Shown: in pieces, positions 8,100 through 16,753 of the stretch | Layout: the number at the start of each line of letters is the position of its first letter | How positions within the stretch are numbered: the stretch's first letter is position 1 | Source of the DNA: DASVNK01 sp036383895 | Lineage (GTDB): Bacteria > Verrucomicrobiota > Verrucomicrobiia > Limisphaerales > SXQI01 | DNA length: 64,000 nt | Assembly (NCBI GenBank): GCA_036383895.1 | Contig: DASVNK010000075.1 | Span: 1-64,000, forward strand | Reading direction: 5' to 3' | Translations under genes and position numbers: made by a program | Notes under the pieces: generated by a model | What the model saw: the letters and a program-made list of their open reading frames with translations, nothing else | Database searches by the model: none | Told to the model about the DNA's origin: nothing

Positions 8100-8660
8100 C
8101 TAACTCACGCCCCCGCCACCCGCTGGGCTTTCCGGCTGCTGCCCAAAATCTCCAATCATCAAATCTTGAAACGAAATTCCACAATTCAAGCTAGGCCAGT
8201 GCAGGCCATACTCGGAAACCTTTATCTGCTTCAACTGTTCATCCGTGGCAGCGGCCAATTTCGGATTTCCCTTCACTGGAAACCGAATCTCCATCCCACC
8301 TTCCAACCCAACTATGAAAAAACCATCGCGGAGTTCCAACGAACGGACTGGCGGTGTTTGTAATTCTTCCTCCGCCCGCGCCTCTCTGATAGCGGTGCCA
8401 AGTCGTTTAAGAAAACTTTCAAGATTCATCGGCGGTTGTCCGTACGCAAAATCCGCAATGCCCCTTAGTCCCGCCATATATCGCGCATACGCTTCGCCCT
8501 TCGTGGCGTATTGTCGGAGAATAGCGAGTGGCTGATCCGCTCGATATCCGTATTCACCGACCGCCCAGAAAAGGGCTTCGAGCTGCTCCTCTGTCAAATC
8601 CACTGCCCACCTCGAATATTTGCCAACCCGAATTTTCTCCCGAAATTCCTTTGAGAACAT
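8100..8660 (-). CDS. DUF2442 domain protein
   Basis: A 186-residue cytoplasmic protein. The ATG at 8660 follows GAGGAGTTGTCT, a good ribosome binding site; the frame stays open upstream but without family resemblance. The C-terminal part (about 115-175, GGMEIRFPVKGNPKLAAATDEQ and LHWPSLNCGISFQDL) fits DUF2442, a small domain often found beside toxin-antitoxin-like DUF4160 genes. No such partner is seen here. The N-terminal 110 residues (EEQLEALFWAVGEYGYRADQ, ending LGTAIREARAEEE) are helical and not recognised. The protein ends in a glycine-rich tail. Function unknown. Confidence 0.7.
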   Translation of the reverse strand: MFSKEFREKIRVGKYSRWAVDLTEEQLEALFWAVGEYGYRADQPLAILRQYATKGEAYARYMAGLRGIADFAYGQPPMNLESFLKRLGTAIREARAEEELQTPPVRSLELRDGFFIVGLEGGMEIRFPVKGNPKLAAATDEQLKQIKVSEYGLHWPSLNCGISFQDLMIGDFGQQPESPAGGGGVS

Positions 8661-8761
8661 AGACAACTCCTCGTTTCTCCCAAACTGCTGGACGCTTCGA
8701 AAAAGTAAAAAGCATTGCTTTCGCCTTGCGGATTGCCCCCGAATCTGCCAAACTTCACCTC

Positions 8762-8834
8762 GCCTGAGAAGATCGGCCCGTGGTTGAATAGAACCTCGCT
8801 CGGAAGCGAATTTCCATTCATCCCCGAAAACAAC
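8762..8834. repeat. Two-copy dispersed element, copy 1
   Basis: Closely similar to 29056-29129, with scattered substitutions. On the minus strand both copies can be read as SGxNGxSLPSEVLFNHxPxFSG, so they may be remnants of a coding module. The copies are the only trace of it in the window. Confidence 0.6.
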
Positions 8835-9104
8835 AACGGACGAACCGTGTACGTCTCCCCTTCTTCTCCGGCCTAAACAGAAAGTGTCACTATGAAAACG
8901 CACTATGGGTACCGCAGGCCGCAATGCAGAGCATCCCGCCAGGCGGGACGAACCTGCGTGTTCAATCGTTTTGCGACGACCGTATTCCGGCCGTTCCCCT
9001 CGGCTAAGATGTCGACTTTGCCCCTGCCTGGGATAATAAAATCAAACACACAAACACACTCCGCACACCCGGCACACACACACCACACACACAAAAAACA
9101 CCCG

Positions 9105-9260
9105 GCTCACACACAGCTCGCACACAGCTCACACACAGCTCACACACAGCTCACACACAGCTCACACACAGCTCACACACAGCTCACACACAGCTCACAC
9201 ACAGCTCACACACAAAAAACACACAAAAAACACACAAAAAACACACAAAAAACACACAGC
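9105..9260. repeat. 11-bp tandem repeat array, CA-rich
   Basis: Ten consecutive units of GCTCACACACA (spacing exactly 11 bases from 9105 to about 9214) pass into four units of CACACAAAAAA, also 11 bases long. Looser CA-rich sequence precedes it from about 9043. There are no unique spacers, so this is a satellite-like array and not a CRISPR. Confidence 0.9.
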
Positions 9261-9419
9261 GCACACCCGCCCAAACAAACGCAAGCTCCTCAACCACAGG
9301 CTCAGCCACAGAAAAACACCCGAAAAACACCCAAAAACATTTTCATCAGCGCCTCGCGTTCGCTCCCGGCCAAACAAAACGCTCCCGACCTCGGCTTCTG
9401 CGGACCGACTACACCCGCA

Positions 9420-10508
9420 ATGTTTGACTTGGTTCTGTCGCGTCCGTACATTCTGTTGCGAATGTTGGTAACCGCACGGAATACCACCACTGACGCTTCC
9501 CCAAACCAGGCCGCGCCCAGTTGGAAAGAAATCGCCGGAGGTGTGCAGCCTTTTCTGGAAAAGGTCTCGGCGGGATTGTCTGCGCAGGTCGAAGCGTTTC
9601 ACCCCCAGATCGCCAAATACGCTCGCTACGCACTCACCAACCAGGGCAAGCAATTGCGTCCGACCCTCGTCGCCTTAAGCGGCTCCGCTGTCGGCCCGGT
9701 GAACGACTCGTTGGTCAAAGTCGCGGTCATCATCGAGATGGTCCATTTGGCGACGCTGGTGCACGACGACATCATGGACGAAGCGGAACTTCGGCGCTGT
9801 CGTCCAACTCTCGCCGCCAACTGGGGTAACGAACTCTCCGTCCTGGTCGGTGATTGCCTCTTCGCTCACTCCGTAACTTTGGCCGCCAGCTTCCCGACTC
9901 CGGACGTCTGCCGAGCCGTGGCCAAAGCCACCAACACCGTTTGTTCGGGCGAGATTCTCCAAACCAATCAGCGCCACGATTACACCCTCACCCGCGCCGA
10001 TTACATCAAGTCGCTCGAGATGAAAACGGGTGAACTTTTCGCGCTTTCGTGTGAACTTGGCGCATCCCTGGTCGGCGGCACTCCCGCCGAAAGCGCCGCC
10101 CTCCGCTCCTACGGCATGGCTTTGGGCACCGCCTATCAGATTTACGACGATTGCCTGGATCTTTTTGGAACCGAAGAAATCGTCGGAAAGAGCCTCGGCA
10201 CAGATCTTTACACCGGAAAACTCACCTTGCCAGTTCTGATCGTTCTGGAAAAAGGCACAAACTCGGACCGGGTTATGCTACAAAACTGCATTGAAGCACC
10301 TGAGCCGGAGAATTTAGAGAAGATTTTTGAACTGCTCGAGCGGTTCGACGCTCTAAGCGACACGCGTAGAGTCGTCAACCAGTATATAAAACAAGCTCAA
10401 CAGGTATTGGGCGAACTCGAGCAGCAAAAAGGTGCGCGCGGAATAGCGGCCCTCTCGGCTTTGGGTGATTACCTGGCGCAACAAACTCGCGCTTTGGGTG
10501 TTCGATAA
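9420..10508 (+). CDS. Trans-polyprenyl diphosphate synthase (octaprenyl/solanesyl type)
   Basis: Chain-elongating prenyltransferase, most likely making the isoprenoid side chain of menaquinone or another quinone. Both aspartate-rich motifs are present: HDDIMDE (about residues 115-120) with the following RR, and YDDCLDLFG (about 241-249). Also visible are GKQLRPTLVAL at the N-terminal side and the conserved KTGELFALSCELGA. At 362 residues from the ATG at 9420 it is slightly longer than most; an ATG at 9462 is an alternative. Neither has a clear ribosome binding site. Chain length cannot be told from motifs alone. The CA-rich array lies just upstream and the sigma factor gene follows 28 bases downstream. 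Confidence 0.88.
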   Translation: MFDLVLSRPYILLRMLVTARNTTTDASPNQAAPSWKEIAGGVQPFLEKVSAGLSAQVEAFHPQIAKYARYALTNQGKQLRPTLVALSGSAVGPVNDSLVKVAVIIEMVHLATLVHDDIMDEAELRRCRPTLAANWGNELSVLVGDCLFAHSVTLAASFPTPDVCRAVAKATNTVCSGEILQTNQRHDYTLTRADYIKSLEMKTGELFALSCELGASLVGGTPAESAALRSYGMALGTAYQIYDDCLDLFGTEEIVGKSLGTDLYTGKLTLPVLIVLEKGTNSDRVMLQNCIEAPEPENLEKIFELLERFDALSDTRRVVNQYIKQAQQVLGELEQQKGARGIAALSALGDYLAQQTRALGVR

Positions 10509-10536
10509 GAACACGTTCGAGTCGGAGAGTTGGATT

Positions 10537-11229
10537 ATGGAGGCCGCGTTGAATGCAGCGACTGTTGTCGGCGCCAAATTGATCTCTATGATCGAGAGTC
10601 CGCCGCTGAAGGTCCGTGAACTAGCGCACGAGCAGCCGGAGCAAAAGGAGATTGCACCGCCGGAGGACGACCGCGTTTTGGTCAAGCGGGCGCAGGAAGG
10701 TGACTATTCAGCGTTCGACACTCTCGTTCAGCGTTATCAGGAACGGGTCTACGCCACGGTGTATCACATGACGTCCAACCACGAGGACGCCAACGACTTA
10801 ACCCAGGAGGCTTTCATTAAGGCTCACAAAGCCCTCCCGAATTTCAAAGGCGACTCCAGTTTTTTCACCTGGGTCTATCGGATCGCCGTTAACAAGACCA
10901 TCAACTTCCTAAAGAGCCGGAAGAACAAAATCCACCTCAGCCTCAACGACTTGGATTTTAACGCCGAGCATGATCCGGATCTCGTCGCGTTCGTTTCAGA
11001 TAAGACTCCACGCAGGGACGCAGGCCTCTCCGAACTTCAGGTTAAATTGAACGAGGCCATGCAGCGACTGTCAGAAGTACATCGGTTAGTGGTGACCTTG
11101 CACGATGTCCAGGGGTTGTCACACGAAGAGATTAGTAAGATAATGGACTGCAACACTGGAACAGTCCGGTCGCGCTTGTTCTACGCTAGACAGCAATTAC
11201 AAGGATACCTTTCCGATTATTTGAAGTGA
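10537..11229 (+). CDS. ECF sigma factor, RpoE-like
   Basis: A 230-residue sigma-70 family factor of the extracytoplasmic-function type. Region 2 spans about 55-125 (FDTLVQRYQERVYATVYHM, DANDLTQEAFIKAHKAL, FFTWVYRIAVNKTINFL). Region 4 spans about 171-223 (LVVTLHDVQGLSHEEISKIM, then TVRSRLFYARQQL). The ATG at 10537 follows GGAGAGTTGGATT. An N-terminal extension of about 45 residues before region 2 is not part of the family core. The next gene overlaps its stop by one base (TGATG), which suggests translational coupling with a regulator. Confidence 0.93.
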   Translation: MEAALNAATVVGAKLISMIESPPLKVRELAHEQPEQKEIAPPEDDRVLVKRAQEGDYSAFDTLVQRYQERVYATVYHMTSNHEDANDLTQEAFIKAHKALPNFKGDSSFFTWVYRIAVNKTINFLKSRKNKIHLSLNDLDFNAEHDPDLVAFVSDKTPRRDAGLSELQVKLNEAMQRLSEVHRLVVTLHDVQGLSHEEISKIMDCNTGTVRSRLFYARQQLQGYLSDYLK

Positions 11230-11708
11230 TGAATTCGTCGCCTGATGAGTTTCAAGATTTGAAACGGCTGCTCGCCTTAAAACGCCACGAACAGCCACCG
11301 CCGGGCTATTTCACCTATCTCCCCGATAAGATTCAGCTGAAAATCGAACGCGAAGCTGAGGCCGATCTTTCAAAGTACTCCACCTGGTGGGAGTGGTTCG
11401 TGAGAAAGATCGATGCCCAGCCGGTGATCGCCGGTGCCTATGCCTTTGCGATCTCGGGCCTGATGCTTATGGGCTTCAAAGTTTCCCAGGATATGCAGCA
11501 GGAAACCAACGGGGATGGATTGTTTCTGAACGCGTTGGATCCCAACGCAGTGCAAGGAAGTGGCACACTCCAAAAGCACTTCGCGAACCCTGCGCCTCTG
11601 CTCTATTTCAACGAGTTCAGCAGCACCGATCTCGTCATGGAAGAGCCCGCGCCCGTCGCTACTTTCAAGAACTTCCGTACCAGCCATAACTTCGCGCCCG
11701 CCCACTAA
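11229..11708 (+). CDS. Putative anti-sigma factor, single-pass membrane protein
   Basis: A 159-residue protein with a cytoplasmic-looking N-terminal part (LKRLLALKRHEQPPPGYF), one transmembrane helix (about 66-86, VIAGAYAFAISGLMLMGF) and a C-terminal tail rich in polar residues. No zinc-binding HxxxCxxC anti-sigma motif is present. The call rests on its topology and on translational coupling to the ECF sigma gene; it could instead be an unrelated membrane protein. The ATG at 11229 shares its first base with the sigma stop codon. Confidence 0.6.
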   Translation: MNSSPDEFQDLKRLLALKRHEQPPPGYFTYLPDKIQLKIEREAEADLSKYSTWWEWFVRKIDAQPVIAGAYAFAISGLMLMGFKVSQDMQQETNGDGLFLNALDPNAVQGSGTLQKHFANPAPLLYFNEFSSTDLVMEEPAPVATFKNFRTSHNFAPAH

Positions 11709-11810
11709 AAGGCAGGCATTTTCGGGCCGGGTTTTCAGAATCTGTTGAGCGCAAAGCCTTTTGCGCTTGCGGCGCATCAGGGCCTTTTGCTACAACCCTC
11801 CGCAAATCTT

Positions 11811-12566
11811 ATGGCTGCCATTGGGCGCTTTCAGAAGGGTGAGGAAATTTTCTACGCGAAGGCTGTAGACGGAGAGTTGTTCCGCCTGCAGGGGGATGTC
11901 TTTGGATCACCCTCCTTTGAGCGCAAAGCAACTCCCCTCAAAGGAGTCAAAACGCTCACGCCCGTCGCGCCATCAAAAATCATCGCTGTAGGACTCAACT
12001 ACGCCGATCACGCCCGCGAAACCGGCAAACCGTTGCCGAAAGAACCTCTCTTTTGGCTTAAAGCGACGACATCTTTGATCCCCGACGGCGGCAAAATCGA
12101 AATTCCATTCGCCGACCATCGCACTGATTTCGAAGCGGAACTCGCGATCGTCATCGGTCGCCGCGTCCGCAACGTCACACCCGCAGCAGCCGCGCGTTAC
12201 ATTTTCGGATATACCTCCGCGCAGGATATTAGCGACCGCACGATTCAAAACGCGGAAAGCCAATGGGCGCGCGCGAAATCCTTCGATACGTTCACTCCGC
12301 TCGGCCCATACGTCGAAACGAAGATCGATCCGCACGATCTCACGATCCAGCTTTTCCAAAACGGCCAGCTTCGCCAGAACTCGAACACGAGCCAGTTGAT
12401 TTTTAACTGCTATCAACTCGTCAGTTTCATCTCCACGAACATGACGCTCCTGCCGGGGGACGTGATCCTCACCGGCACACCAAGTGGCATCGGCCCGATT
12501 CAATCCGGCGACCGCCTCGAAGTGCGCATCCAGGGAATGGCGCCACTAGTAAATACCGTTAAGTAG
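11811..12566 (+). CDS. Fumarylacetoacetate hydrolase family protein
   Basis: A 251-residue enzyme of the FAH superfamily, which hydrolyses or decarboxylates beta-diketo acids in aromatic breakdown (fumarylpyruvate, 2-hydroxyhepta-diene-dioate, oxaloacetate). Visible signatures are KIIAVGLNYADHARETG, the metal-binding acidic residues in DFEAELAIVIGRRV, GYTSAQDISDRTIQ, and the C-terminal LLPGDVILTGTPSGIGP. The true substrate cannot be read from sequence; no other aromatic-degradation genes are near. I start at ATG 11811 because the longer frame to 11745 begins with TTG and adds no family sequence. Confidence 0.88.
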   Translation: MAAIGRFQKGEEIFYAKAVDGELFRLQGDVFGSPSFERKATPLKGVKTLTPVAPSKIIAVGLNYADHARETGKPLPKEPLFWLKATTSLIPDGGKIEIPFADHRTDFEAELAIVIGRRVRNVTPAAAARYIFGYTSAQDISDRTIQNAESQWARAKSFDTFTPLGPYVETKIDPHDLTIQLFQNGQLRQNSNTSQLIFNCYQLVSFISTNMTLLPGDVILTGTPSGIGPIQSGDRLEVRIQGMAPLVNTVK

Positions 12567-12677
12567 CTGGAACGACTTCGAAGTTGAGCTACGTTGTCGC
12601 GCCTCCAACCGAGGAGATCGCCTAGTTTGGTGTTGCTTCCACTCGTGCTTCCCTCTTGGATGCGTCCCTGAATTTTT

Positions 12678-14396
12678 ATGCGTTGGTCTGAGTTGCTGAT
12701 TCCTACCCTGAAAGAGGTGCCTTCGGATGCGGAGATTTATTCGCACCAGTTGTTGGTGCGCGCTGGTTTGGTGCGCAAGTTGACCGGCGGCCTTTACACG
12801 TTCCTGCCGATGGGACTGCGCGTGCTGCGCAAGGTGGAGAACATCGTGCGCGAAGAGATGAATCGCGCCGGCGCGCAGGAAGTGCTGATGCCCGCGCTGC
12901 AACCGCCCGAGATTTGGCAGAAGAGCGGTCGTTACGAAACGGCCAAAGACGTTTTCTTCAAAGCACGCGATCGCGCGAAGAAAGAATGGATTCTCGGCCC
13001 AACGCACGAAGAGGTCATCACCACGCTGGTCGCTTCAGAGATCAATTCATATCGACAATTGCCGAAAAATTTCTATCAGATCCAAACCAAATTCCGCGAC
13101 GAGATCCGCCCTCGCTTTGGATTGATGCGCGCGAAGGAGTTCATCATGAAAGACGCCTACAGCTTCGATGTTTCGGACGAAGCTTCGCAGGTGGCCTACC
13201 AAAAGATGTACGATGCTTACGTCCGCATCTTCAAACGTTGCGGACTGCGGGCGATGCCCGTGGAAGCGGATACCGGCGTCATGGGTGGAAAGTTTTCGCA
13301 CGAATTCATGGTCCCTGCCGAGACTGGCGAAAGCGATGTCGCCTTCTGTGAAACCGGTGATTACGCCGCCAACGTTGAGAAAGCGACCAGCAAACTCAAG
13401 ACCGCTACTCCCACGAGTGAAACTGGATCTCCCGAGAAGTTCGCAACGCCGGGCGTGGTCACCATCGAAGCGCTCAGCAAAGCGCCGCACAATGTTGCCG
13501 CGCACGCGCAGATCAAAACTTTGGTTTATCTGGCCGAAAGCAAAATCGTTCTCGTCCTGATGCGTGGCGACCATCAACTGAACGAAACCAAGCTCGCCGC
13601 GCACCTGAAGACGGCGGAGTTCCGCGCTGCGAACGAAGAGGAAATTGTCGCCGCACTTGGCGCGAAGCCGGGAAGTCTCGGCGCGGTGAAGGTGTCGAAG
13701 TTTTCGGTTGTCGCCGATGAGTCCCTGCGAGGCGCCAGAGGGATGACCACTGGCGCAAATGAAGATGGCTTTCACCTCCGCAATGTTAGCATCGAACGTG
13801 ACATCACCGTAAACACCTGGGCCGACCTGCGCACTGTCACCGCCGGCGAGCCATGTCCTGTTTGCAGCAAGCCGTTGAAAATTCAGCGCGCGATTGAAGT
13901 GGGGCATGTCTTCAAACTCGGGCTAAAATACAGCCAGGCGCTCGAAGCCACCTTTTTGAGCGAAAGTGGCCAGCGCGAACCTGCGTTCATGGGCTCGTAC
14001 GGAATTGGCATTACGCGCACGATGCAAGCGGTGATCGAGCAGTGCAATGACAAGGACGGCATCATGTGGCCTCTTTCTGTCGCGCCGTATGCAGTTTGCA
14101 TCACCCCATTGAGCGTGGCACCGGATTCGCAAGGGATGAAGCTCGCGCTCGAGTTTTACAACGAACTGACGAAGCGCGGTGTGGAAGTAATTCTCGACGA
14201 CCGGGATGATCGCCCCGGCGTGAAGTTCAAGGATGCTGATTTGATCGGCTTTCCGTTCCGCATTGCGCTGGGTGAGAAATCACTCGCGAAGGGCGAAGTG
14301 GAAATCAAACCGCGCTCGGGCAAGCTCGAGCCGGTGAAGATCGAGCAAGCGGTCGAGCGGGTGATGCAATTGATCGCGGCGGCGCGCGAGGCTTGA
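12678..14396 (+). CDS. proS: Prolyl-tRNA synthetase
   Basis: Class II aminoacyl-tRNA synthetase charging tRNA-Pro. The 572-residue product is the bacterial type with an inserted YbaK-like editing domain (about 265-340, including HAQIKTLVYL) that clears Ala-tRNA-Pro. Motif 2 is visible as FRDEIRPRFGLMRAKEFIMKD (residues 135-155), and motif 3 near GSYGIGITRTMQ. The C-terminal anticodon-binding domain follows (GVEVILDDRDDRPGVKFKDAD). Start is the ATG at 12678; there is no strong Shine-Dalgarno. It stands alone on this strand. Confidence 0.95.
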   Translation: MRWSELLIPTLKEVPSDAEIYSHQLLVRAGLVRKLTGGLYTFLPMGLRVLRKVENIVREEMNRAGAQEVLMPALQPPEIWQKSGRYETAKDVFFKARDRAKKEWILGPTHEEVITTLVASEINSYRQLPKNFYQIQTKFRDEIRPRFGLMRAKEFIMKDAYSFDVSDEASQVAYQKMYDAYVRIFKRCGLRAMPVEADTGVMGGKFSHEFMVPAETGESDVAFCETGDYAANVEKATSKLKTATPTSETGSPEKFATPGVVTIEALSKAPHNVAAHAQIKTLVYLAESKIVLVLMRGDHQLNETKLAAHLKTAEFRAANEEEIVAALGAKPGSLGAVKVSKFSVVADESLRGARGMTTGANEDGFHLRNVSIERDITVNTWADLRTVTAGEPCPVCSKPLKIQRAIEVGHVFKLGLKYSQALEATFLSESGQREPAFMGSYGIGITRTMQAVIEQCNDKDGIMWPLSVAPYAVCITPLSVAPDSQGMKLALEFYNELTKRGVEVILDDRDDRPGVKFKDADLIGFPFRIALGEKSLAKGEVEIKPRSGKLEPVKIEQAVERVMQLIAAAREA

Positions 14397-14408
14397 ACTT
14401 GTATCCCG

Positions 14409-14879
14409 CTAAGCGGTTTGCGGGGCGAGTTCCGGCACTAGGTGCCGGCGATTGAATTCGCTCACCTGCCCATTGAGCGTCCACAAGTCGACTAGCAGCA
14501 TGATCAGCAGCGGCACGAGTAGCCAAAAGAACAGCGGGAACACCGCCGCGGTAAGTCCCGTCATGATTGGTATCGATATACCGCTCACCCACTTGTGCAG
14601 GTAAAGCCGGTGCAGACCGAGCCATCCGCCAAAGACCAGCAGTAACCAGGCGATCGAGTGATCGCGCGAACCGGGGACGTTCTTCAAATCAGCGCGGCGG
14701 TCCATGCCAGGGATCAGGAATAGATCAATCAGCCAGCCGATTCCGAGCAGACCCAGCGTGAAAAACCAGATCGTGCCACTGATTGGTTTGCCGTAATAAA
14801 ATCGGTGCGAGCCCGTGAAGCCGACTATCCAGAGCAGATAGCCGATCAACTTGCTGTGAGTATTACGTTCTGTGTTCAT
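14409..14879 (-). CDS. Double TM2-domain membrane protein
   Basis: A 156-residue integral membrane protein with two copies of the TM2 module: GFTGSHRFYYGKPISGTIWF ending in LIDLFLIP (about 20-57), and GGWLGLHRLYLHKWVSGI ending in LVDLWTL (about 84-135). The G-x-HR-F/L-Y-x-G/H pattern between paired helices is the domain hallmark. TM2 proteins have no firmly known bacterial function. It lies convergent to proS, 12 bases from its stop. Confidence 0.85.
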   Translation of the reverse strand: MNTERNTHSKLIGYLLWIVGFTGSHRFYYGKPISGTIWFFTLGLLGIGWLIDLFLIPGMDRRADLKNVPGSRDHSIAWLLLVFGGWLGLHRLYLHKWVSGISIPIMTGLTAAVFPLFFWLLVPLLIMLLVDLWTLNGQVSEFNRRHLVPELAPQTA

Positions 14880-14905
14880 AATTCTCTCGTATCACAAGAA
14901 CACAG

Positions 14906-14934
14906 AGCGGCGATTATAAGTCGCCGCTTTTTTT
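14906..14934 (+). terminator. Hairpin with T-run, plus orientation
   Basis: AGCGGCGA (14906-14913) pairs perfectly with TCGCCGCT (14921-14928), and a run of T follows on the plus strand. It has the form of an intrinsic terminator, but no annotated plus-strand gene ends nearby. In the minus direction (for the DUF883 gene) the T-run is on the wrong side. Confidence 0.5.
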
Positions 14935-14973
14935 ATACGCGTTACTGCTTTGAACCAGGACCGCGTAATAAAA

Positions 14974-15381
14974 TCAGACCATACCTTTACGCGCGCAGCG
15001 CGAAGCCTGGACCGCTTTCCAGAAAAACAGGGCCAAAGGAATTGCGCTATGGATCATTTCCCATGAATTCAGCTTCTTAACTTTCTCCTGAACCTCGGGG
15101 TGATCCGTCACGTTGCCGCCGTCCGCGTTGACCGCGGCCGAGATTCCTTCCTGATTTTTGGTGGAAAGAAAATAGCCGGCTACGAACGCCAAGCCTGCAA
15201 TGACGCCCATCATCTTCCAGGCGTTATCGTGCACGTAGTAGTCTGTTCGGCGCACAGCTCGGCGCGTTTTATCCGAAACAGCAGATTTCGCGGTGGAAAT
15301 ATTATCGCGGCCGTTCAGTAACGTTTGTTTGATGCGCCCTGTCATAAGTCCAATCTCTGTCCCAACTCGTTCCCGTATCAT
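14974..15381 (-). CDS. DUF883/ElaB-like membrane-anchored protein
   Basis: A 135-residue protein. The helical N-terminal part (GRIKQTLLNGRDNISTAKSA) leads to TDYYVHDNAWKMMGVIAGLAFVAGYFLS, which has the form of the DUF883 (ElaB/YqjD) anchor where VxxxPW is followed by a glycine-rich helix. A further 60-residue tail with a second hydrophobic segment (MIHSAIPLALFFWKAV) is not typical of ElaB. Related proteins associate with ribosomes or stress in enterobacteria; that role is not established here. The ATG at 15381 follows AGGAGTGAACC, a strong ribosome binding site. Confidence 0.7.
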   Translation of the reverse strand: MIRERVGTEIGLMTGRIKQTLLNGRDNISTAKSAVSDKTRRAVRRTDYYVHDNAWKMMGVIAGLAFVAGYFLSTKNQEGISAAVNADGGNVTDHPEVQEKVKKLNSWEMIHSAIPLALFFWKAVQASRCARKGMV

Positions 15382-15496
15382 GGTTCACTCCTAAAAAGAT
15401 TCTATTCCCACTTTGTTTTCGCCGCAACGTGCCCCGCCCTAGTCCAATCCTCAGTCGTTCTCTGAGCAAATCGCCGGGGCGTCAAAATGGCTCTAG

Positions 15497-15931
15497 TCAG
15501 CCGCGCGCAACGCGATTTGGTAATTCATTTCGGTCGTTCGCAACAGGCGGAAATTCTTTTGCCAATGCAGTTCCAATATCGCGCACCGCCAGGGTAATCG
15601 CCTCCGTAAAACGGCCGGACTTTAGCAATGGCGTCATCTCTTCGGTGATATGTTCCCAAAACTTCTGCCCGCACTTTTTGTGGACACCCTCATCGCCGAT
15701 GACGGCGAACTTTTGCGACTTCGGTGCGAAGTAAATGAGAACCCCGTTGCGCTGAGCCGTTTTGGTCATGCCCATGCGGATGAACTGTTTCTCACCCTCG
15801 AGCACGACGTTTTCTACGGCGCTTTCATTTACGAAGACGCGAATTTCGCCCGAAGTCAGCTTCTCCGCGTCCGCAATCGCGCGCGCGACCTCGTCGTCCT
15901 TCAATGCATGTAAAAAGTCTTTTGTCTCCAT
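15497..15931 (-). CDS. TPM domain protein, cytoplasmic form
   Basis: A 144-residue protein with a TPM (formerly DUF477) domain: LTSGEIRVFVN at the start, RNGVLIYFAPKSQKFAVIGDEGV in the middle, and ITEEMTPLLKSGRFTEAITLAVRDIG at the end. It lacks a signal peptide and membrane helices, unlike the upstream gene. It is the third gene of the lemA operon, 3 bases after the preceding stop. TPM domains of this kind accompany LemA in many bacteria; the biochemical role is unknown. Confidence 0.85.
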   Translation of the reverse strand: METKDFLHALKDDEVARAIADAEKLTSGEIRVFVNESAVENVVLEGEKQFIRMGMTKTAQRNGVLIYFAPKSQKFAVIGDEGVHKKCGQKFWEHITEEMTPLLKSGRFTEAITLAVRDIGTALAKEFPPVANDRNELPNRVARG

Positions 15932-15934
15932 ATC

Positions 15935-16747
15935 TCACCAACTGCTTCCCGCGCCACCCCCGCCGAAGCTGCCACCGCCACCGGAGAATCCGCCGCTCCA
16001 ACCGCCTCCTCCTCCTCCCCAGCCACCGCCGCCACCCCAGCCGGAACCGCCGCCTGTCCAAATGATCGGCCCACCGCCCCAACGTCGCCGGCCGGAACCA
16101 CGATAAACATAACCGCGCCGGCGGCGTGTCGAACCGATGATTAGGAAGAGAATGATTACGAAGAGAATCACCCCAAAGCTTGGCGCCCGAGAACGCTGTT
16201 GCCGGCCCGCGACCGTTTGCCCGCTGCCTAGGTATTCGCCCCGTGCAGCCTGGATGATCGCGTCCACTCCCGCAGTTAGGCCTGTGTTGTAATCGTTGTT
16301 CCGGAAGTGGGGCTTGATCCTGTACTCCGTGATGTCCTTCGCGGTGATGTCCGGAATTGCGCCTTCGAGCCCGTAGCCCACCTGTAGATACATTTTGCGA
16401 TCGTTCACGAACACGAACAGGACCGCGCCGTTATTCGTGCGCGCCTGGCCCACGCGCCAGCTTTCCGCGACGCGCTGGGTGTAATCGGCGATATCCGATT
16501 CGCTCTGCATCTTCGGATAAATCGCGACGACGACCTGGGAGGAATCGCTTTTTTCGAACGCCTCCAGTTTGCGATCCAGCTCCTGTTGAACCTGGACGGA
16601 AGTTACGCCCGCGTAGTCGTTGAAGTAACGCTGAGGCTTCGGCGGGATCACCTCGGCGCCGAACGCAGCGTGGCTCAGCAGCACGAATGTGAGCGCGAGC
16701 ACGGCCCAGCTCCGGAGAGCGGGCGCAGCTTTCGTGAAGAGAATCAT
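15935..16747 (-). CDS. Exported TPM domain protein, YgcG-like
   Basis: A 270-residue protein with an N-terminal signal peptide (ending SHAAFGAE), a TPM domain (about 40-165, YFNDYAGVTSVQVQQELD, RTNNGAVLFVFVNDRKMYLQVGYG), a transmembrane helix (FGVILFVIILFLIIGS), and a C-terminal tail of glycine-rich repeats (GGGGWGGGGGGWSGGFSGGG). This layout is that of YgcG-type proteins usually encoded next to lemA. The ATG at 16747 lies 6 bases after the lemA stop; a TTG one codon earlier is less likely. Confidence 0.9.
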   Translation of the reverse strand: MILFTKAAPALRSWAVLALTFVLLSHAAFGAEVIPPKPQRYFNDYAGVTSVQVQQELDRKLEAFEKSDSSQVVVAIYPKMQSESDIADYTQRVAESWRVGQARTNNGAVLFVFVNDRKMYLQVGYGLEGAIPDITAKDITEYRIKPHFRNNDYNTGLTAGVDAIIQAARGEYLGSGQTVAGRQQRSRAPSFGVILFVIILFLIIGSTRRRRGYVYRGSGRRRWGGGPIIWTGGGSGWGGGGGWGGGGGGWSGGFSGGGGSFGGGGAGSSW

Positions 16748-16753
16748 CAAGGA

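Larger units (their letters stand above)
8661..9419. other. Repeat-rich region upstream of the prenyl synthase
   Basis: About 760 bases with no confident gene. Bases 8762-8834 share a roughly 75-bp element with 29056-29129. Bases 9043-9260 are CA-rich with an 11-bp period. The plus-strand frame is open from 8892 into the prenyl synthase, but the encoded His/Thr/Ser/Gln repeats look like a by-product of the tandem array, because an 11-bp unit without stop codons keeps every frame open. Confidence 0.5.

Noticed and set aside
9043..9260. Tandem CA-rich array considered as a CRISPR
   Set aside because: Units are only 11 bases long and directly adjacent, with no spacers and no cas genes.
8892..9419. 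N-terminal 176-codon extension of the prenyl synthase through the CA array
   Set aside because: The repeat lacks stops in any frame, the extension has no family match, and the known domain starts after 9420. Not fully excluded.
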